From: JBDTNL01 sp039933785
GTDB taxonomy: Bacteria; Acidobacteriota; Thermoanaerobaculia; Multivoradales; JAGPDF01
NCBI GenBank assembly: GCA_039933785.1
Contig: JBDTNL010000102.1
Coordinates: forward strand, 1-10,479
Direction of reading: 5' to 3'
DNA: 10,479 bases
Shown: positions 5,588 through 10,479 of the stretch, one piece after another
Layout: each line of letters begins with the position of its first letter
Position numbering within the stretch: position 1 is the stretch's first letter
Position numbers and translations under genes: made by a program
The notes under the pieces: generated by a model
Seen by the model: only the letters and a program-made list of their open reading frames with translations
What the model was told of the DNA's origin: nothing
The model's database searches: none

Positions 5588-6826
5588 ATGAATGCCACCG
5601 GGTCGCGGCCCTTTGCGGGCCACGCACGGCCCGGCGACCCCCGCTCCAACGAGCCGAAACCGGCCCACGCGACCACCCCAGGGAGCCCCTTCCTGCGGGT
5701 TTGGCGAGCACTCCGGAGATTGACCTCGCCTGCGCGCTGTCGCGCGCTCTTGCGCTCCGCCGGCATCGGCTGGTACCTCCACCACCTCCTGCTCGAGCTC
5801 GCTCATCGAGATGACCTCCGGCTGAGGTTGTACGCGCACCGCTTGGTGGAATCCGGCGCTGGTCTCCAGACCGTGGTGCCGCTTCCCGCGGGACCAGCCA
5901 TCGAGTGGGCTCGGTACCGCTTCACCGAGGACACCAACCTCCCGGCCGGGCTGCTGGCCAAGCTCGTGGCACGCGCTTCGCCATGGCTGATGGCCTTCGA
6001 CCCCAACGACGTGCTCTTCGCGCCGAACTACGTCCCGCCACCGCTCTTTCGTCACTCGCGCGCACCGCTGGTGGCGACGATCCATGACCTCACGCTTTGG
6101 CGATTTCCGGAGGCGATGCGGCCTGACACCCGTATCGCACTCGAGCGTCAACTGAAAACAGTATTGCGAGAGGCTCGGCTGCTGCTCACCGACAGTCACG
6201 CCGTCCGCGAAGGGATCGAGCAACTGGGTGTCGCCAGCAGCCGCATCCGCACGGTCCGGCTCGGTCCCGGTCTCGCGCCAAGTCAGCCCTCGACCCAAGC
6301 GTCCGGCCTGCGGGGACCGTATGGTTTGTTTGTGGGTACGATCGAGCCGCGCAAGAACCTCCCCCTCCTACTCGCGGCATGGCGCCGAATGGTGATTTGC
6401 GGCCGCATGGGATGGGCCGACGACGAAACTCGTCAATCGCTTCGTGAAGCCACTGTCCAGGGTTGGGCTCAACCGCTCGAGAATGTCGAGTCGTCGCGCT
6501 TGCACGCCCTCTATCGCGACGCCACTGTGGTTGCAATACCCTCGCTCTACGAGGGCTTTGGCCTCCCAGCCGCCGAAGCGCTGACCGCCGGCACGCCGCT
6601 GGTTTGCTCCGACATTCCAGCTCTGCGAGAGATCGCGGAGGATTGTGCGGTCTACGTCGAGCCGCTGGATTTCGAGGCTTGGGACTCGGCGCTGAGCTCG
6701 CTTCTCGCGGACGACGCTCGGCGGGCCGAGCTCCCGCGACGTGGTCCCCTTCAGGTCGCGAAACTGTCTTGGGCGAAGACCGCAGACGACACGGCGGCAG
6801 CCTGGGGCGCGGTGCGCCGCCGGTGA
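5588..6826 (+). CDS. GT4-type glycosyltransferase (start uncertain)
   Basis: A 412-residue GT-B glycosyltransferase resembling the mannosyltransferase-like GT4 group. Recognisable parts are PARCRALLRSAGIGWYLHHLL (48-68, first strand and glycine loop), VATIHDLTLWRFPE (162-175), LLLTDSHAVREGI (198-210), FVGTIEPRKNLPLLL (248-262), the complete E-x7-E motif EGFGLPAAE (E322, E330), and SDIPALREIAEDCAVYVEP (341-359). Two oddities are visible. The usual Asp-Ala-Arg at the end of the first strand reads Pro-Ala-Arg (48-50). The stretch between RKNLPLLLAAWRR and VICGRMGW looks several residues shorter than normal. Residues 1-about 40 are Pro/Gly/Arg-rich, not family-like, and coincide with a strong hairpin, so the true start may be later. 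ATG 5588 has no Shine-Dalgarno; the only alternative I see near the domain boundary is TTG 5720. The stop overlaps the next gene's GTG by 4 nt, implying coupled translation with the membrane GT-C protein. Confidence 0.85.
   Translation: MNATGSRPFAGHARPGDPRSNEPKPAHATTPGSPFLRVWRALRRLTSPARCRALLRSAGIGWYLHHLLLELAHRDDLRLRLYAHRLVESGAGLQTVVPLPAGPAIEWARYRFTEDTNLPAGLLAKLVARASPWLMAFDPNDVLFAPNYVPPPLFRHSRAPLVATIHDLTLWRFPEAMRPDTRIALERQLKTVLREARLLLTDSHAVREGIEQLGVASSRIRTVRLGPGLAPSQPSTQASGLRGPYGLFVGTIEPRKNLPLLLAAWRRMVICGRMGWADDETRQSLREATVQGWAQPLENVESSRLHALYRDATVVAIPSLYEGFGLPAAEALTAGTPLVCSDIPALREIAEDCAVYVEPLDFEAWDSALSSLLADDARRAELPRRGPLQVAKLSWAKTADDTAAAWGAVRRR
5600..5640 (+). other. Strong GC-rich hairpin at the 5' end of the GT4 gene
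   Basis: GGGTCGCGGCC (5600-5610) can pair with GGCC-CG-GCGACCC (5628-5640): eleven base pairs, ten of them G-C, interrupted by a 2-nt CG bulge, around a 17-nt loop. The GGGCC at 5617-5621 offers an alternative inner pairing with the right arm. It lies 12 nt after the annotated ATG, where stable structure would normally hinder initiation. It may be a leader structure if the real start lies downstream. There is no U-tract, so it is not an intrinsic terminator. Confidence 0.5.
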
Positions 6827-9165
6827 GGTCGACGCGCAGGGGCGGCCGCAAGTCGTCGATCACTTGGCTAGTCGCCACAGTATTCGTCTTGGCCGCCACG
6901 GTCGGGACCTTCATACGCTCGGGCGGCTGGGACCAGAGCTACTACTTGGCGCAGGTTTCTTCGGTCATCGAGGATCGAGACCTCGATTTGCGCAACGATC
7001 TGCTGCATCTGAGGAACGATCCGCTCGAGACTCGGCGGCTGCTCAGCGCCACCCGCGGGGACGGCACGCTCCTGAACACTTTCACCGTCGGGCCGGTCCT
7101 CTTTTGGTCGCCGGTCTATGTCGCGGGCCTCGCGGTGCGCGGTTTGACCCACTCGGCGGACGGCCGCCTACCAGAGCGCTGGACCACGGTTCAGTTCGCA
7201 GCGCTGCACCTGCTGTCGCTCCTGCTGGTGCTCTACGTGCTCTGGTTCCTCGGGCGTTGGGTCCGGCGGGCAGGGGCAGCTCCCCATCTGGCTCCGCTCT
7301 GCGCGGTGGCTCTCCTCCTCGGCAGTCCCCTGCTGGTGTACGGATTCGTCTCCTACACCTTCACCCATTTGCTCAGCGCCGCAGCCGCCTGCTGGTTTCT
7401 CGCCGCCGTGCTCGATTTCGATCGTCGACCGACGCTCGGGCGCTCGCTGACTTGCGGAGTGGCTTTGGGCCTCGTGTTCCTGGCCCGCTGGCAGGGGATA
7501 GCTATTGCGCTAGTGCTGGTCATTCCGTTCGCGCGCCTGGTCCGGCACCCGGCTCGATTGACCGAATGGAGGCGTGCGCTCATTCTCGCCGCAGGGCTCG
7601 GTGGCGCCGCGCTGCTCATGGCCTCCTTGCAACTGCGTGCCTGGCACCTCGAGCTCGGCCAATGGATCATCCTGCCCCAGGGCGCCGGGTACATGCACTG
7701 GAGCCACCCCGAGTGGCGGCTCTTCCTACTCTCCGGCGTGAGCGGACTCCTCCCTTGGTCGCCGATCTTCGCGGTGGGAATTGTCGGTCTCATCCTGCCG
7801 TGGCGCCTGCGCTTGTCCCCGGCGTGGCGTTGGCTGGCTCTCGCGCTGCTGCTGTTTGACATGTACCTCAACGCGGCGGTGAGCGACTGGTGGGGTGGCG
7901 AGTCCTACGGCGCTCGCCGCATGACGGCCGACTTGCCTTGGATCGCGCTCGGACTAGCCAACCTCGCTCCGCTGGCGTCGAAGATGTCTCGAAGACGCTG
8001 GCTGGCGGCCGGCCTCGTGTTGCTTTGCGGATACGGCCTGTTCACCGCCAACTGCTTCCGCCGTGGCCTGCGAGACCTGGCGCTGATTTTCCCCGGCACC
8101 GCATCGTACGCTCCGGGAGCGGAGCGCGACGCCACAGAAGTACGCGATTCCAACGCGGCGCGCGAGATCGCCCGCAGCTCACCGATCAACATCACCCACA
8201 GCGACTACTTCTCGCCGATCCCGGACAAGGCAACCGACAGCGGGAGGCCGATCACGCTCGCCATCGTTCTCGCCGTGCTCATCAGCGGCGCGATGATTCT
8301 GCAGCGAGCCCGGCCGGACGCCGCCCTCGGCGCGGTTATGGCCGCGGCGGCCGGGGGAGTCGTGCTCCTGCACGTGTGGCTCTGCTTCGGCGAGCACCCC
8401 GATCGGGGGGAGCGCCGGGAGTGGCAAGCGCTCATCGAGCGCTCGCGCTCGGTGCAGCTCGACGTCGACGCGGTTCGCGACAGCCCGGCGACTCTCGAGG
8501 CGACTCTCCCGACCGAGCTCCGCGACCCGTACCGCTATCTCGCCGCGTTCGACGCCTACCGCGAAGGCCGCGGTCCGCAGGCCGACGCGGCGCTCGCCGG
8601 TCTGGCTGCGAAGGGCTATCCCCCGGCCCGGGAAATGCTGCTCCGGACTCGGCGGGACGATGGTGGTGCGCTCGCCCGCCTCGTGCCTGGGCCTTTCCTC
8701 GAGCCCCGGCGGGGACAGACCCAGCGCAGAGTCGCGCTGCCCACGACACCCCCGCACGTGCGCGTCGAGTTTGACCTGCTCCTCGGCGACCTCGCGCCGG
8801 GACGACGCTACCCGATGGCCTTGATCCTCGACCCGGAAGGCGCTGCCTTGTCGGTCGGGATCGACGGCGATGGGACCCTCTGGATCGAACCCCGGAACGG
8901 AGCTCCCGAGCGCACCTCGGGAATCCTTGCCCGCCAGAGGTACGCCTTCGCGCTGGAATGGGACTCGCCGTCCGGACTGGCGCGGCTCTCGGCCGAAACG
9001 CCAGCCAGGGAGCGCCTCGAACTGAGGGTTCAAGCGAGACCCGGCGGACTACCCGCGGATAGCGTCGTTCTTGGCCGGAGCCCTGGAAAGACGACCGGAG
9101 ACCCCTTGTGGGGTGCGACATTCGCGGACCTGCGCGTGATCACATTTGCAACACCCAATTCGTAG
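6823..9165 (+). CDS. GT-C-like polytopic membrane glycosyltransferase with soluble C-terminal beta domain
   Basis: A 780-residue integral membrane protein, probably a polyprenyl-phosphate-sugar-dependent glycosyltransferase acting on the periplasmic side. After a basic N-terminus (RRGGRK) and a first membrane segment (12-31), the first external loop has WDQSYYLAQ (36-44) and the acidic run EDRDLDLRND (50-59). This is where GT-C and GT39-type enzymes carry their catalytic or metal-binding acidic residues. About eleven hydrophobic segments follow up to 410; WWGGESYGARR (356-366) before a late segment is also typical of the group. Two more segments occur at 478-493 and 501-521. A helical repeat-like stretch (566-607, Sel1/TPR-like) and a beta-rich region (645-775, ending WGATFADLRVITF) resembling a concanavalin A/LamG-type jelly roll complete the protein. 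GTG 6823 is chosen because it overlaps the GT4 stop (GTGA); the open frame upstream lies inside that gene. The substrate is unknown. Confidence 0.8.
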   Translation: MRSTRRGGRKSSITWLVATVFVLAATVGTFIRSGGWDQSYYLAQVSSVIEDRDLDLRNDLLHLRNDPLETRRLLSATRGDGTLLNTFTVGPVLFWSPVYVAGLAVRGLTHSADGRLPERWTTVQFAALHLLSLLLVLYVLWFLGRWVRRAGAAPHLAPLCAVALLLGSPLLVYGFVSYTFTHLLSAAAACWFLAAVLDFDRRPTLGRSLTCGVALGLVFLARWQGIAIALVLVIPFARLVRHPARLTEWRRALILAAGLGGAALLMASLQLRAWHLELGQWIILPQGAGYMHWSHPEWRLFLLSGVSGLLPWSPIFAVGIVGLILPWRLRLSPAWRWLALALLLFDMYLNAAVSDWWGGESYGARRMTADLPWIALGLANLAPLASKMSRRRWLAAGLVLLCGYGLFTANCFRRGLRDLALIFPGTASYAPGAERDATEVRDSNAAREIARSSPINITHSDYFSPIPDKATDSGRPITLAIVLAVLISGAMILQRARPDAALGAVMAAAAGGVVLLHVWLCFGEHPDRGERREWQALIERSRSVQLDVDAVRDSPATLEATLPTELRDPYRYLAAFDAYREGRGPQADAALAGLAAKGYPPAREMLLRTRRDDGGALARLVPGPFLEPRRGQTQRRVALPTTPPHVRVEFDLLLGDLAPGRRYPMALILDPEGAALSVGIDGDGTLWIEPRNGAPERTSGILARQRYAFALEWDSPSGLARLSAETPARERLELRVQARPGGLPADSVVLGRSPGKTTGDPLWGATFADLRVITFATPNS

Positions 9166-9340
9166 TGCACGGGTCCCCGCGCCTTGATCGCCTCACCGGC
9201 CGGGTGCTATCTTGAACCCAGCCCAAGACCAAGAATGCCGCTGACCCAAACATCTTCTTCACGCCGCCACGCCGACCTTTCCGGGCCGGCGTCCGCTCCC
9301 CAAATTCCTCAACCCGCATCCGCTTAGGGAGGCCTCATCG
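9166..9340 (+). promoter_or_regulatory. Intergenic region: promoter and C-rich leader of ydcH-psd-pssA
   Basis: A good promoter is present: TTGATC (9184-9189), an 18-bp spacer, then TATCTT (9208-9213) with an extended -10 TG at 9205-9206. This predicts a start near 9220 and a leader of about 120 nt. The spacer contains the quasi-palindrome CACCGGCCGGGTG (9194-9206), a possible operator or chance. The leader is C-rich and G-poor: 20 C against 7 G in 9215-9264, and 17 C against 3 G in 9293-9325. Between these lies a weak 6-bp hairpin, ACGCCG (9269-9274) with CGGCGT (9287-9292). I see no intrinsic terminator for the upstream operon; the C-rich stretch could serve Rho instead. Confidence 0.6.
9326..9332 (+). 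promoter_or_regulatory. Strong ribosome binding site of ydcH
   Basis: AGGGAGG lies 8 nt before ATG 9341. It is the best Shine-Dalgarno match before any gene in the window and fixes this start. It contrasts with the absence of any such site before mutS, tsaB and the coiled-coil gene. Confidence 0.8.
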
Positions 9341-9574
9341 ATGCCGATCAATGATCCCCTCAAGGACGAGTTGCTGAGCTCCGACCCGACGTTCCGGATC
9401 CTCTGGGACGAGCATCAGGATTGCGAGCGCCGCTTGAACGAGATGTTGCACAAGTCCTTGCTTTCGCAGGAAGACGAGTTGCAGGAAAAGCAGATCAAGC
9501 TCCACAAGCTGGCTCTCAAGGATCGGATGGAAGAGATCCTGCGCCTCTTCAGAGAAGCCCGCGTCTCGGTTTGA
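9341..9574 (+). CDS. YdcH/DUF465 family small coiled-coil protein
   Basis: A 77-residue, highly charged, all-helical protein with the DUF465 layout. Two helices are predicted, at about 9-38 (SSDPTFRILWDEHQDCERRL) and 44-73, the second bearing the family-typical ending KLHKLALKDRMEEILR. Length matches the family (about 70-80). Function in this family is not established; members are short antiparallel coiled coils, often near membrane or envelope genes. No signal peptide or membrane segment is seen. It is the first gene after a good promoter, and psd begins 7 nt after its stop, so the two are almost certainly co-transcribed. That makes a link to phospholipid synthesis worth considering, although it may simply share the promoter. 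Confidence 0.85.
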   Translation: MPINDPLKDELLSSDPTFRILWDEHQDCERRLNEMLHKSLLSQEDELQEKQIKLHKLALKDRMEEILRLFREARVSV

Positions 9575-9581
9575 AGGCCTC

Positions 9582-10217
9582 ATGACGTTTGCCAAGGAGG
9601 CCTGGCCCTTCGTTTTGCCGTTCTGGGTCTTGGCGGCGGGCCTCGCGGCGTTTCATCACCCGATCTGGGCGCTGGCACTCGCGTTCGTCGGCTTCCTGGT
9701 TCTCCTGTTCTTCCGCGATCCCACGCGCCGGTTCGAGGGACCGTCCGGAACGGTTCTCGCTCCCGCCGACGGTGTGGTGACACGAGTCGACACCGTCGAG
9801 GACGCGGACCTCGGTCCGGGGACCTTTCATCGCGTCGTGACCTTCCTTTCCGCGCTCGATGTGCACGTGCAACGCGCGCCGGTCGACGGCGAGGTCGTGG
9901 CGGCGCGGTACAAACCCGGGCGCAAGGTGGCGGCGTTTCGCCCGGATGCCGATCTGGTGAACGAGCAGCACTTGACGGTGTTCCGCCGGCCCAACGGCGA
10001 CGTGATCGGCGTCTGCCAGATCGCCGGGCTGATCGCGCGCCGGGTGGTCTGTTACCTCGGCCTCGGCAACCACATCGCGCGCGGACAGCTCATGGGCCTA
10101 ATCAAGTTCGGATCGCGTGTCGATCTCATGGTTCCGGCGAGCTATCAAGTCCTGGTCACCAAGGGCCAGCGCCTGCGCAACGGCGAGACCCCGGTCGCCA
10201 ATCCACCGAGCCAATGA
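9582..10217 (+). CDS. psd: Phosphatidylserine decarboxylase proenzyme (short form)
   Basis: Psd decarboxylates phosphatidylserine to phosphatidylethanolamine at the cytoplasmic membrane, using a pyruvoyl group made by self-cleavage. The 211-residue product is the short type found with pssA in many bacteria and archaea, not the roughly 320-residue enterobacterial type. Two hydrophobic segments at 8-44 anchor it, followed by FFRDPTRRFE (43-52), APADGVVTRVD (60-70, conserved Asp63), and LSALDVHVQRAPVDGEV (89-105) with the conserved His95. The cleavage motif FGSRVD places autocleavage between Gly177 and Ser178, giving a beta chain of 177 residues and a pyruvoyl alpha chain of 34. ATG 9582 follows GAAGG, which overlaps the ydcH stop. 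The psd stop overlaps the pssA ATG (ATGA), so substrate-forming and substrate-using enzymes are translationally coupled. A homologous archaetidylserine decarboxylase activity cannot be excluded by sequence, but is unlikely in a bacterium. Confidence 0.94.
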   Translation: MTFAKEAWPFVLPFWVLAAGLAAFHHPIWALALAFVGFLVLLFFRDPTRRFEGPSGTVLAPADGVVTRVDTVEDADLGPGTFHRVVTFLSALDVHVQRAPVDGEVVAARYKPGRKVAAFRPDADLVNEQHLTVFRRPNGDVIGVCQIAGLIARRVVCYLGLGNHIARGQLMGLIKFGSRVDLMVPASYQVLVTKGQRLRNGETPVANPPSQ

Positions 10218-10479
10218 ATCGCGTCGGCCAGCGGCTGCGGCGGGGCGGCTATCTCTTGCCGAGCGCCTTCACCGTCGGCAACCTGCTGCTCGGCTTCTAC
10301 GCCATCGTGCGCGGGTTTCGCGGAGACTTCCCGCAGGCGGCGCTGCTGATCTTCGGCGCCGGCGTGCTCGACAGCCTCGACGGCCGTATCGCACGGCTCA
10401 CCGGAACCGAGAGCGACTTCGGCCGCGAGTACGACTCGCTCGCCGATGTCGTCACGTTCGGGGCCGCGCCGGCGCTGCT
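10214..10479 (+). CDS. pssA: CDP-diacylglycerol-serine O-phosphatidyltransferase (N-terminal part, runs off right edge)
   Basis: PssA condenses CDP-diacylglycerol with L-serine to form phosphatidylserine in the cytoplasmic membrane, the substrate of the upstream psd product. Eighty-eight codons are visible without a stop. A first membrane segment (15-33, beginning LLPSAFTVGNLLLGFYA) and a second (41-54) precede the complete CDP-alcohol phosphotransferase signature D-G-x2-A-R-x8-G-x3-D-x3-D: Asp56, Gly57, Ala60, Arg61, Gly70, Asp74 and Asp78. The EYDSLADVVTFG ending at residue 83 and the PSAFTVGNLL start are typical of the membrane-type PssA rather than of PgsA. ATG 10214 overlaps the psd stop by 4 nt. 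The C-terminal half lies beyond the window. Confidence 0.93.
   Translation, partial: MNRVGQRLRRGGYLLPSAFTVGNLLLGFYAIVRGFRGDFPQAALLIFGAGVLDSLDGRIARLTGTESDFGREYDSLADVVTFGAAPAL

Noticed and set aside
5569..5814. Frameshift in the N-terminus of the plus-strand GT4, with the first strand encoded in another frame (EIDLACALSR)
   Set aside because: The annotated frame itself gives PARCRALLRSAGIG, whose spacing from the Ala-Arg to the Gly-Ile-Gly loop fits the family, so no frameshift is needed. An assembly indel cannot be fully excluded.
6463..6822. 120-codon N-terminal extension of the GT-C-like protein
   Set aside because: It lies entirely inside the preceding GT4 coding sequence in another frame and is Arg-rich low-complexity. 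GTG 6823 overlapping the GT4 stop is the natural start.
9549..10073. Minus-strand open frame of 174 codons
   Set aside because: It is antisense to psd, which has complete catalytic and cleavage motifs. The reverse product has no recognisable feature.
1..10479. tRNA or rRNA genes, CRISPR arrays, insertion sequences, attachment sites
   Set aside because: I scanned for regularly spaced repeats, transposase-like proteins, terminal inverted repeats and tRNA arms with T-loop signatures and saw none. Coding density leaves room only in the three short gaps described.

Overview
This is GC-rich bacterial DNA, by eye about two thirds G+C. It is densely coded, with overlapping or nearly touching genes and no RNA gene, IS element, CRISPR array or phage gene that I can see. 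A short self-cleaving phosphatidylserine decarboxylase followed by pssA, a YdcH/DUF465 protein, and the style of the glycosyltransferases suggest a soil-type Gram-negative such as an Acidobacteriota or deltaproteobacterial relative. That placement is inference; no taxonomic marker decides it.

Left block (1-2653), information processing. mutS on the minus strand runs off the left edge and diverges from a tsaB-rimI pair on the plus strand (t6A tRNA modification and ribosomal protein S18 acetylation). The 41-bp gap between mutS and tsaB holds two mirror-image TATACT hexamers, each exactly 8 nt from a start codon and with no Shine-Dalgarno sequence. Both genes therefore look leaderless.

Middle block (2660-9165), surface glycan synthesis. 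Two divergent operons start 64 bp apart. The minus-strand operon encodes a small coiled-coil protein and two family-4 glycosyltransferases, with 4-nt gaps between genes. The plus-strand operon encodes a third GT4 enzyme translationally coupled (GTGA overlap) to a 780-residue polytopic GT-C-like membrane protein with a soluble C-terminal region that ends in a probable lectin-like beta domain. The likely scheme is that cytoplasmic GT4 enzymes build a glycan on a lipid carrier and the GT-C protein transfers a sugar on the periplasmic side. No flippase, polymerase or ligase lies in the window, so the product is unknown.

Right block (9166-10479), phospholipid synthesis. After a 175-bp gap with a good extended -10 promoter and a C-rich, G-poor leader come ydcH (DUF465), psd and the start of pssA. 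psd and pssA overlap by 4 nt. PssA makes phosphatidylserine and Psd converts it to phosphatidylethanolamine.

I found no clearly new defence or mobile system. The points most worth following up are the mirror-image leaderless promoter pair, the GT-C/beta-domain fusion, the stand-alone coiled-coil module heading the glycosyltransferase operon, and the uncertain, hairpin-bearing 5' end of the plus-strand GT4 gene.
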